Of a DNA stretch of 7,453 nucleotides, positions 1 to 6,077 are shown piece after piece (within the stretch, counting starts at the first letter, position 1; every line of letters begins with the position of its first letter). The notes under the pieces are model-generated. The model saw only the letters and a program-made list of their open reading frames with translations. It had not been told where the DNA came from and did no database searches. Both the position numbers and the translations under genes were made by a program. Source of the DNA: Ignavibacteria bacterium (GTDB lineage Bacteria; Bacteroidota; Ignavibacteria; Tepidaquicellales; OLB5); assembly GCA_030835005.1 (NCBI GenBank), contig JAUQWT010000171.1, positions 1-7,453 on the forward strand, written 5' to 3'.

Positions 1-878
1 GAGACATTGAATCAAGATGCGGAAAAACAGTTGAGATCATCTCAGCAGATTCCCGCCAGGTTTATAAACATATTCCAATAACAACGGCACAACCCTCTTT
101 TAACGAGCTAAAACAATTCAAGCACCATTTCATCAGCACACTTGAGCTTGATCAGCATTTTAATGCAGGTGAGTTCGGGGCCAAAGCCAGGATACTCATT
201 GAAAAGCTATTGAATGAGAATAAAGTACCTTTGATAGCAGGAGGCAGTGGTTTGTATGTTAATTCTCTTGTGTACGGCTTTTTTGAAATAGGCAGCGGGG
301 ATTCAAAGCTTGAAGAGAAATTCAGGGAAAAGAGAATCGAATTATACAAAATCAAAGAAGAAAAAGGTTTTGGTTATTTGCTGAAGGAATTACAGAAACA
401 TGATCCCATTACATTTAACAAAATGACGGAAACAAAGGAAAGAAGAGTTATCAGAGCGCTCGAAGTGTTTTACGTTACCGGTATACCGATATCAGTTCAT
501 CAAAGTAAGAAGATTGAAGTAGGTTTTGAACCTCTTCTATACGCAATCAAAACCGAACGAAGCGAATTATATGACAGAATTAACAATAGAGCAGAGATAA
601 TGATTAACAGCGGAATGATAGAGGAAATAGAAGCACTTTTGGTAAAAGGATATCATTATAAAACGCATAATTCACTTAACACTGTAGGGGCTAAAGAAGT
701 ATTTGATTTTCTTGAAGGCAAAGTAACTAAAGATAGAATGACAGAGCTGATTAAACAAAATACCCGGCGTTTTGCCAAACGGCAAATGACATGGTTCAGG
801 AAGGACAAAAACATTCGGTGGATAACACCGGAGAGTGTGGAGCATGGAGTAATAGCAGATAGTATCTTTAAGGACTAA
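1..878 (+). CDS. miaA: tRNA dimethylallyltransferase MiaA, 5'-truncated by the window edge
   Basis: MiaA transfers a dimethylallyl group from DMAPP to N6 of adenine 37 in tRNAs that read codons starting with U. The frame is open from base 3 (bases 1-2 end a codon begun outside) to the TAA at 876-878, giving 291 visible residues. Family proteins are about 300-310 residues, so roughly 15-20 N-terminal residues, including the P-loop, are missing. Recognisable motifs, in order, are ISADSRQVYK (from about base 39; its Asp is the expected catalytic aspartate), the TAQPS motif, AGEFGAKAR, IAGGSGLY (about 234-257; most homologues have GGTG, so Thr is conservatively replaced by Ser), RRVIRALEVFYVTGIPIS, NTVGAKEVFDFLEG, and the C-terminal QNTRRFAKRQMTWFRKD. 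The GKT at bases 21-29 is not the P-loop, because it lies just before ISADSRQ. No internal ATG should be taken as the start: the conserved N-terminal region is upstream of 210. The stop overlaps the convergent gene by 4 bp. Identification is secure from the motif series. Confidence 0.96.
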   Translation, partial: DIESRCGKTVEIISADSRQVYKHIPITTAQPSFNELKQFKHHFISTLELDQHFNAGEFGAKARILIEKLLNENKVPLIAGGSGLYVNSLVYGFFEIGSGDSKLEEKFREKRIELYKIKEEKGFGYLLKELQKHDPITFNKMTETKERRVIRALEVFYVTGIPISVHQSKKIEVGFEPLLYAIKTERSELYDRINNRAEIMINSGMIEEIEALLVKGYHYKTHNSLNTVGAKEVFDFLEGKVTKDRMTELIKQNTRRFAKRQMTWFRKDKNIRWITPESVEHGVIADSIFKD

Positions 879-1549
879 TAGAAATTCCTTTTAAGATCAA
901 TCATTTCTTTTAGTAACGGATGCGGCCTGTAGCGGTCTTCACCAAGATCCCTCTGCAAAGATGCAAGAATATTGTAAACCAGTTCAATGCCAATCCTGTC
1001 TGCCCATTCAAGCGGTCCGTATGGATAGTTAGTTCCAAGTTTCATAGCGGTATCTATATCTTCCTTTGCTGCTATCTTTTCTGAATAAACCTGTGCTGCT
1101 TCGTTGATGATCATAGATAAAATGCGCGGAAAGACCATACCTGTTTTATCGGGGACTATTGAATAATTCAGCCCTAATTCAGCCAATAATTTTTCTGCAT
1201 TTTTAAGTATTCCGCTATCCGTTATTTTTGATGGCGCAATTTCAATTGTCTTGGCTTTTGAAAAAGTGCTGTACAATCCGATTCCAACAAGTCTGGCAGG
1301 ATTAGTACTGTATGTACACTGTTTATAAACCGGTATGCAAAGTGAAGATGTTAAAACAGGAATTTGAGAAGGAATGCTCTTATCAATACTTGAAATGTTT
1401 TCTGCTTTTTTATCTGCTGGAAAATTTGTGGTTTCAATTACGAGGTCAATATCATCGCTGTATGATTCGGAAAACTCAGCTTTGTTTTTCAGAAGAGCTC
1501 TTATTTCGTTGTTGATGCTTATGTTTCCTGCTAAAAATATTTTTGTCAT
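875..1549 (-). CDS. Degenerate 3-hydroxyacyl-CoA dehydrogenase family protein, probably non-catalytic
   Basis: This 224-residue protein resembles 3-hydroxyacyl-CoA dehydrogenases but is shorter than the usual 280-310 residues. The C-terminal domain is well kept: DKTGMVFPRIL (134-144), NEAAQVY (149-155), EDIDTAMKLGTNYPYGPLEWAD (163-184) and GIELVYNIL, matching the family's D-x-P-G-F...NR, EA, ediD.a...G..P.GP...D signature. The N-terminal Rossmann part is shortened to about 85 residues and lacks GxGxxG; only FLAGN (5-9) remains. By my hand alignment to the human mitochondrial enzyme, the catalytic His of HFFNP is Gly91. The Glu 12 residues later is kept (Glu103), and the Asn of GFIVNR is Pro141. 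NAD binding and dehydrogenase activity therefore look lost; a CoA-binding or scaffolding role is only inference. The start ATG is 13 bp from the divergent gene's start, so its promoter must lie inside that gene. No Shine-Dalgarno is visible. The TAG stop overlaps the miaA stop. Confidence 0.85.
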   Translation of the reverse strand: MTKIFLAGNISINNEIRALLKNKAEFSESYSDDIDLVIETTNFPADKKAENISSIDKSIPSQIPVLTSSLCIPVYKQCTYSTNPARLVGIGLYSTFSKAKTIEIAPSKITDSGILKNAEKLLAELGLNYSIVPDKTGMVFPRILSMIINEAAQVYSEKIAAKEDIDTAMKLGTNYPYGPLEWADRIGIELVYNILASLQRDLGEDRYRPHPLLKEMIDLKRNFY

Positions 1550-1562
1550 ATGAAATTCATTA

Positions 1563-2351
1563 ATGAGATCTGAACGTCTGAAAGAAATACTTGATGGTCT
1601 TTACAATACTTACAAAAATAAGTATTCTTCAAAAGACCCGGTTTGGATACTTCACCGGTTCAGCTGCGAAAAAGATATTGAACTAATCGGCCTGATAACC
1701 GCTGCCTATGCATATGGTTCCGTTGACCAAATAAACAGATTCATAAGTTCATTACTCCTGAAAACCGGCAATAAACCATACGAATTTACCATTAATTTTT
1801 CCAAACGAAAAGATAAAAAATTTCTTGATGGTTTGGCATACAGATTTAATACTTCAGGTGACCTTTTAAACTTGTTCGGAAGTTTGAACAGCATATTGAT
1901 TGAATATGGCTCTCTGAAAAAACTATTTCTTTCTTTTCACAAGAATGACAATGTAAACATAATTGAAGCTTTAGAAGGTTTCACAGCGAAACTGAACGAA
2001 GAAAAATCAATAAGCATAAGTCCTTATTATCATTATCTGGTTTCAAACCCCGCCGCAGGCAGTACTTGCAAAAGAATGAATTTATTTTTAAGATGGATGG
2101 TCCGCAAAGATGAAATTGATCTCGGCCTGTGGAATGAAGTCAGTACTTCCACTCTCTTAATGCCTGTTGATACTCACATAGGAAGGATATCAAAAAAAAT
2201 GGGACTTGTTAAAAGGAAAACCATTGACCTGAAATTCGCCATTGAGCTTACACAGCGGCTCAAAACATTTGATGCGCTTGACCCGGTCAAGTATGATTTT
2301 GCATTATGCCATTATGGAATAGAAAAAAAAGATCTGTCATTATTGAAATAA
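1563..2351 (+). CDS. TIGR02757 / DUF2400 family protein, possible helix-hairpin-helix DNA glycosylase relative
   Basis: A 262-residue soluble protein of the conserved TIGR02757 (DUF2400) family, full length for the family. Diagnostic stretches are DPVWILHRF (25-33), DIELIGLITAAYAYG (38-52), NPAAGSTCKRMNLFLRWMVR (162-181), DLGLW (186-190), MPVDTHIGRI (200-209) and ALDPVKYDFALCHYGI (238-253). I know of no established function for the family. By eye, the second half runs parallel to endonuclease III: CKRMN (169-173) sits where the hairpin's RKTAN carries the catalytic Lys, PVDTH (201-205) matches the VDTH that carries the catalytic Asp, and FALCHYGI resembles the segment before the Fe-S cluster. 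The four-Cys Fe-S loop is absent, because the protein ends at 262. A DNA-repair role is therefore inference. The ATG at 1563 is the first possible start after an in-frame TGA at 1551. It has no Shine-Dalgarno, and the divergent gene begins 13 bp away. A stop and a 110-bp gap separate it from bshA. Confidence 0.88.
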   Translation: MRSERLKEILDGLYNTYKNKYSSKDPVWILHRFSCEKDIELIGLITAAYAYGSVDQINRFISSLLLKTGNKPYEFTINFSKRKDKKFLDGLAYRFNTSGDLLNLFGSLNSILIEYGSLKKLFLSFHKNDNVNIIEALEGFTAKLNEEKSISISPYYHYLVSNPAAGSTCKRMNLFLRWMVRKDEIDLGLWNEVSTSTLLMPVDTHIGRISKKMGLVKRKTIDLKFAIELTQRLKTFDALDPVKYDFALCHYGIEKKDLSLLK

Positions 2352-2430
2352 ACAAAATTCTGTCAATAGTAACTCAATAAATAATTACTTATTTTTGAAT
2401 CTCTCAGAATAATTTCAGCACTAAAAGTCC

Positions 2431-2458
2431 TTTAATATTTTAAGGCAATTTAATATTT
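2431..2458 (+). repeat. Short direct repeat in the bshA leader
   Basis: The 10-mer TTTAATATTT occurs at 2431-2440 and again at 2449-2458, 18 bp apart (start to start) and ending 4 bp before the bshA ATG. The first copy lies inside an imperfect hairpin at 2429-2445 (CCTTTAA pairing with TTTAAGG around a 3-base loop, one T-T mismatch). It may be a binding site or a structured leader, but simple AT-rich sequence could produce it by chance. The rest of the 110-bp gap shows nothing I can name. Confidence 0.3.
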
Positions 2459-2461
2459 AAT

Positions 2462-3622
2462 ATGAAGATAGGAATACTTTGTTATCCAACATACGGGGGC
2501 AGCGGTGTAGTTGCAACCGAGCTTGGTATTGAGCTTGCTGCTCGCGGGCACCAGGTTCATTTTATTTCATACAGCATGCCAATGCGGCTTAACATGAGTT
2601 TTTCAGACAATATTTTCTTCCATAAAGTTGAAATGGCCTCATACCCGCTGTTTGACTTTCCGCTATACAGCATTGCGCTGGCAAGCAAAATTGTTGAGGT
2701 GGCAAAATTCAACGGGCTCGATCTTGTCCACGCCCACTATGCTATACCGCATGCTACAAGCGCTTACCTTGCTAGAGAAATTATCAAGGAAGAAGTTCTT
2801 TCGAAAAAGAAGAACAACAGGAATATAAAGATAATAACAACGCTGCATGGAACGGATATAACACTTACGGGACTTGAGATCAGTTTCCTTCCGACAATGA
2901 AATTCTCCATAAGGCAGTCTGATGGAGTTACCGCTGTATCAGAGTTCCTTAGAACTAAAACTCAATCACAGTACGAGATCTTTAAAGAGATCAAAGTAAT
3001 ACCTAACTTCATTAATCTTGATATATACAAAAAGATCAACAACAAAGAAACTGAATGCTTAAAGGCAAGGTTCTCTAAGAATGGAGAGAAAGTGCTGGTT
3101 CATACTTCAAATTTCCGTCCTTTAAAAAGAGTTGATGATGCCATTCGGGTGTTCAAAAAAATCCACGACAAAATTCCTTCGAAACTATTGTTAATAGGGG
3201 ACGGCCCTGAGCGAAGCAAATGCGAATATCTGGCCAAAGATCTAGGAGTGGACGCTGATGTTAAATTTTACGGTGAGCAGGAATCGTTTACGGAAATTCT
3301 TTCAATTGCAGACCTTTTCCTAATGCCCTCTCAATCCGAAAGTTTCGGGCTCTCTGCACTTGAAGCAATGGCTTGCGGAGTACCGGTTATTTCATCTAAT
3401 GCAGGGGGATTGCCTGAATTGAATCTGCATGGCGAAACCGGATATATTGCGGAGATCGGTGACGTTGATAAGATGGCTGATTATGCTTTAAGCTTGCTTG
3501 AAAACCCTAATAAATATAAGATCTTCTCTGAAAATACCCTTGAACGTGCAACTACACTTTTTTCTGCTGAGAAGATCATACCGGAATATGAGAAGTATTA
3601 TGAGGAAGTGCTGGGTTCGTAG
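2462..3622 (+). CDS. bshA: N-acetyl-alpha-D-glucosaminyl L-malate synthase BshA (bacillithiol biosynthesis)
   Basis: BshA is a cytoplasmic GT4-family, GT-B fold glycosyltransferase. It joins GlcNAc from UDP-GlcNAc to L-malate, the first step of bacillithiol synthesis. The 386 residues match the usual length of about 375-385. The N-terminal domain begins MKIGILCYPTYGGSGVVATE with the glycine loop at 12-15, followed by HAHYAIPHA (90-98), characteristic of BshA, and TLHGTDITLTG (127-137). The C-terminal nucleotide-sugar domain shows SNFRPLKR (216-223), LLLIGDGPER (242-251), and the GT4 EX7E motif as Glu293 and Glu301 in ESFGLSALE, then ACGVPVISSNAGGLPE. The ATG at 2462 fits because the first strand MKIGILCYP starts there. 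No Shine-Dalgarno is seen. The later-step genes bshB and bshC are not in this window. It stands apart from its neighbours (110 bp upstream, 71 bp downstream), so it is probably transcribed alone. Other GT4 enzymes are unlikely given the GGSGVVATELG and HAHYAIPHA signatures. Confidence 0.95.
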   Translation: MKIGILCYPTYGGSGVVATELGIELAARGHQVHFISYSMPMRLNMSFSDNIFFHKVEMASYPLFDFPLYSIALASKIVEVAKFNGLDLVHAHYAIPHATSAYLAREIIKEEVLSKKKNNRNIKIITTLHGTDITLTGLEISFLPTMKFSIRQSDGVTAVSEFLRTKTQSQYEIFKEIKVIPNFINLDIYKKINNKETECLKARFSKNGEKVLVHTSNFRPLKRVDDAIRVFKKIHDKIPSKLLLIGDGPERSKCEYLAKDLGVDADVKFYGEQESFTEILSIADLFLMPSQSESFGLSALEAMACGVPVISSNAGGLPELNLHGETGYIAEIGDVDKMADYALSLLENPNKYKIFSENTLERATTLFSAEKIIPEYEKYYEEVLGS

Positions 3623-3628
3623 TTTTGT

Positions 3629-3658
3629 TTAGCAATTTTTTGTGATATTGATTATATT
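3629..3658 (+). promoter_or_regulatory. Candidate sigma-70-like promoter for the T9SS LamG protein
   Basis: TTAGCA at 3629-3634 (4 of 6 matches to TTGACA) and TATATT at 3653-3658 (5 of 6 to TATAAT) are 18 bp apart. A transcript would begin near 3665, leaving a leader of about 29 nt before the ATG at 3694. The spacing is acceptable and the place is right, but AT-rich gaps give such matches by chance, and promoter consensus in this group differs from that of E. coli. Confidence 0.3.
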
Positions 3659-3683
3659 AGGGTATTCCCAAGAACGTAATTTC

Positions 3684-3687
3684 GGAG
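3684..3687 (+). promoter_or_regulatory. Shine-Dalgarno site of the T9SS LamG gene
   Basis: GGAG ends 6 nt before the ATG at 3694 and is the only clear Shine-Dalgarno-like site before a start codon in this window. It supports 3694 as the start, as does the signal peptide that begins there. The other genes begin without such a site, which is common in Bacteroidota-like genomes. Confidence 0.6.
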
Positions 3688-3693
3688 CGAAAA

Positions 3694-5841
3694 ATGAAAA
3701 AGAACTACATTTTTTTAGCGATGTTGTTTTCCTTAATCTCTTCAGTTACTTTTGGTCAAATGTTTTGGCATCAGGCAGCAAGTTTTAACGGTTCAAGTAA
3801 CATAACTATCCCTGCATCTCCATCAACTGATATAACAGGCAGCTTTACTGTAGAGGCATGGGTGAGCCCAACTGCAGGTGTACTGCAAAATATTATGGCA
3901 AAAGGCTCAAATCGATATGATTTGAGAATATCTGCGACAGGCGGAATAAGATTTGCCATTAGGACAAATGGAACTACAAGATTGAGTTCTAGAACATCAA
4001 ATCCTGTAATACCAAATGTATGGACTCACGTTGCTGCAACGTATGATCTGGCAACCAATACTTTTTCTATTTTCATTAATGGTGTTTTAGATACATCTGC
4101 CGTTATTGCAGGTGCTGCCCCTACTTCAGCAGCCGAGACTGTAACTATAGGGACTGGGTTTAACGGTAGCTTTACAGGGTTGATTGATGAAGTAAGGATC
4201 TGGAACAGAGCGCTAACTGCACCTATAATATCTAACAATATGTTTGTTTCACTGGGAGCAACAGGTGGCGTTTATGATGGACTTGTACTTTCGATGACAA
4301 TGCAGAATAATTTTGGTTCTTCTCCAACCAGTTTAACAGATTGGTCAGGTAACGGAAATAACGGCACAAATAATGGCGCTGTTTTTGTTAATTACAGCGG
4401 TAAACCTTCAAGGACAACTTACCAGAACCAAAGCATAAGTTTTGACGGAGCTTCATGGATTGCCGGCCCGGATAATGCGGCAGTAAGTCCTACTGCAGCA
4501 ATAACTATGGAGGCATGGATCTTTCCTAAAACTAATGTTGGAACGCAGCCTTTTATCAACAAAGGAAACGCATCATCAAACTACCAGCTTAGGCTAACAG
4601 CTACAACAAATGTCATGTCAGCTGTTATTAATGGTGCGCTTATCAGTTCAACTGCTGCAATACCGGTAAATAGATGGAGCCACGTTGCTTTTACTTATAC
4701 ACCGGGCGGCACCTATAAATTCTTTCTGAATGGAAACGTTGCCGGTACAGGTACAAATGCGGCAGTTCTTATTGATGGTCCGGATTCATTGTTCGTAGGC
4801 AGATATCCTGGCGGCTCTTTTTTTACCGGTTACATTGATGAAGTGAGAATTTCTAATTATGCAAAGCCGGATAGCACAATCCAGCAGTACGTTTACCGGT
4901 CTATAGACCAGAGCAATGAACCATTCTCAGGCAATACAAACGTGGTTTATAATTTTGACGGTTATGGAGTTGATAATTGCTCAGATGGCGGACCGAGAAT
5001 GTATTTCAGAAATAATGCAAGATTCTCTATTCATAATATAACGGGCAGCGGCACCGAAGACGAAAGTGCAACATCACCAATGAACAGGTGGGATGCAGGG
5101 AACTTCACTCGCGGCTGGTATATGAAGACTTCAGACAGGCTAATTCCTAACTCGGGAGCTATGGTGGTTGATAGTCTTAATATTGCTCCGGGGTTTTCTA
5201 TGACAGATGTAAACTTCTTTATTGCTCTTAACCATACATTTGTCAGCGATCTCAGGATCACACTCGTCGCTCCCAATGGCGATAGCGCTAATGTTTTTAA
5301 TGGACAGGGCGGCAGCGCAAATGACTTGGTTACAGTTTTTGATGACCAGGCCGATAGTGTTATATCAGGTATGAATAGTACTTTCATAGGAGCTTACACG
5401 CGTGTAAAACCCTCTGGAGTGCTGAATACACCATTTTCAGGTGACCCCTCAGCAGGTATCTGGAGATTAAAAATTATTGATGGCTTTGGGGGTGATTCTG
5501 GCAGAGTTTATTCATGGGGTATCCAGATAAATAATGCAGTCTTCACAGGTGTAAACCAGATTGCATCTGAAATACCGCTAAAATTCATGCTGCATCAGAA
5601 TTACCCGAATCCGTTTAACCCGGTGACGAGCATTAAGTTCGCGATCCCAAGTTCTGCTTTTACTGTCATAAAAGTGTATGATATTATTGGCAGGGAAGTA
5701 GCTAAGCTGGTTGATAAGCAATTGAGTGCCGGCACATATGAAGTAACATTTGACGGCAAGAACATTGCATCAGGTGTTTATTTCTATAGGATCGAGTCTG
5801 CAGATTTTGTTGATGTGAAGAAAATGATGCTGGTTAAGTAA
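3694..5841 (+). CDS. Secreted protein with two LamG domains, a P-domain and a T9SS type A sorting domain
   Basis: A 715-residue protein, probably exported by Sec and then carried across the outer membrane by the type IX secretion system. A signal peptide covers about 1-21 (MKKN, hydrophobic core, cleavage near TFG-Q). Two LamG/concanavalin A-like domains follow, about 27-185 and 245-400. Each has an early FxG strand (31-33, 250-252), an xVEAWVSP or TMEAWIFP strand (52-59, 271-278), a W-[TS]-HVA motif (110-114, 328-332) and a closing G-[LY]-IDEVRI (162-169, 379-386). The linker DWSGNGNNGTNNG (216-228) is typical of such tandem domains. A proprotein-convertase P-domain lies at about 484-613 (SDLRITLVAPNGDS, then AGIWRLKIIDGFGGDSGRVYSWGIQIN). 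The sorting domain, about 632-715, carries QNYPNPFNP (635-643), VKVYD-like IKVYDIIGREV (659-669) and GVYFYRI, ending KKMMLVK. No protease or other catalytic domain is present. A surface adhesin or carbohydrate-binding role is inference. It is monocistronic, with its own ribosome binding site and a downstream terminator. Confidence 0.94.
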   Translation: MKKNYIFLAMLFSLISSVTFGQMFWHQAASFNGSSNITIPASPSTDITGSFTVEAWVSPTAGVLQNIMAKGSNRYDLRISATGGIRFAIRTNGTTRLSSRTSNPVIPNVWTHVAATYDLATNTFSIFINGVLDTSAVIAGAAPTSAAETVTIGTGFNGSFTGLIDEVRIWNRALTAPIISNNMFVSLGATGGVYDGLVLSMTMQNNFGSSPTSLTDWSGNGNNGTNNGAVFVNYSGKPSRTTYQNQSISFDGASWIAGPDNAAVSPTAAITMEAWIFPKTNVGTQPFINKGNASSNYQLRLTATTNVMSAVINGALISSTAAIPVNRWSHVAFTYTPGGTYKFFLNGNVAGTGTNAAVLIDGPDSLFVGRYPGGSFFTGYIDEVRISNYAKPDSTIQQYVYRSIDQSNEPFSGNTNVVYNFDGYGVDNCSDGGPRMYFRNNARFSIHNITGSGTEDESATSPMNRWDAGNFTRGWYMKTSDRLIPNSGAMVVDSLNIAPGFSMTDVNFFIALNHTFVSDLRITLVAPNGDSANVFNGQGGSANDLVTVFDDQADSVISGMNSTFIGAYTRVKPSGVLNTPFSGDPSAGIWRLKIIDGFGGDSGRVYSWGIQINNAVFTGVNQIASEIPLKFMLHQNYPNPFNPVTSIKFAIPSSAFTVIKVYDIIGREVAKLVDKQLSAGTYEVTFDGKNIASGVYFYRIESADFVDVKKMMLVK

Positions 5842-5877
5842 GAATTCTGCGAAAGTGCTGAGTTATTAATTGTTTTA

Positions 5878-5898
5878 CGGGATTTGAAGAAAGTCCCG
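5878..5898 (+). other. Hairpin just after the T9SS gene
   Basis: CGGGATTT (5878-5885) can pair with AAA plus TCCCG (5890-5892, 5894-5898), leaving one bulged G and a 4-base loop. No T-run follows, so alone it is not an intrinsic terminator. It lies directly before the terminator at 5906-5941 and may help to stop transcription or protect the 3' end of the mRNA. Confidence 0.5.
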
Positions 5899-5905
5899 GT
5901 TGAAG

Positions 5906-5943
5906 AAAAGGGGGAACTTTTAATCAAAATTCCCTCTTTTTCT
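5906..5943 (+). terminator. Intrinsic terminator after the T9SS LamG gene
   Basis: A long stem pairs 5906-5921 (AAAAGGGGGAACTTTT) with 5926-5940 (AAAATTCCCTCTTTT) around the loop AATC, with one G-T wobble and one bulged C. A run of T at 5937-5941 follows the GC core. With the A-run on the other side, it could also work on the opposite strand. It separates the 3694-5841 gene from the 6078-7097 unit. Confidence 0.8.
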
Positions 5944-5949
5944 ATATAC

Positions 5950-5961
5950 ACAGCGCGCTGT
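5950..5961. other. Perfect 12-bp palindrome, candidate operator
   Basis: ACAGCGCGCTGT reads the same on both strands. Its GC-rich core stands out in an AT-rich gap, and it lies about 65 bp before the candidate -35 box at 6027. It could be a protein-binding site, or simply chance; no known regulator site is recognised. Confidence 0.3.
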
Positions 5962-5995
5962 TACCGCGAATTACCTGTTTCATGGCTGTATTTAC

Positions 5996-6008
5996 AATGT
6001 ATTACATT
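5996..6008. other. Palindrome AATGTA-T-TACATT, candidate operator
   Basis: Two perfect 6-bp arms flank a single T, ending 18 bp before the candidate -35 box at 6027. The form and position fit a dimeric transcription factor site acting on the 6078 gene, but AT-rich sequence gives such arms fairly often. No specific regulator can be named. Confidence 0.3.
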
Positions 6009-6026
6009 AAGATGCATTTTAGTCAA

Positions 6027-6055
6027 TTGATTTATTTAGCTTAATTAGTTATTCT
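6027..6055 (+). promoter_or_regulatory. Candidate sigma-70-like promoter for the 6078-7097 unit
   Basis: TTGATT at 6027-6032 and TATTCT at 6050-6055 are separated by exactly 17 bp; each matches the E. coli consensus at 4 of 6 positions. Transcription would start near 6062, giving a leader of about 16 nt to the ATG at 6078. Position after the terminator at 5906-5943 supports a new unit starting here. Strength and true start are unproven. Confidence 0.35.
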
Positions 6056-6077
6056 GTAATCAAATTAAACTCAAAAA

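Noticed and set aside
21..29. GKT at the left edge, resembling the end of a Walker A P-loop
   Set aside because: It lies five residues before ISADSRQ in MiaA, where the loop cannot be; the true P-loop is upstream of the window.
1550..1573. Tiny 7-codon plus-strand frame between the divergent starts, beginning at CATATG
   Set aside because: Too short to support as a gene or leader peptide, no ribosome binding site, and it only exists because of the narrow gap.
2390..2397. TATTTTTG, a match to the Bacteroidota -7 element TAnnTTTG upstream of bshA
   Set aside because: No TTTG-like -33 element lies about 19-20 bp upstream, and such matches are frequent in AT-rich sequence.
5031..5387. 118-codon open frame on the minus strand
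   Set aside because: It lies wholly antisense to the P-domain part of the T9SS protein and shows no family motif; the plus-strand frame is clearly coding.
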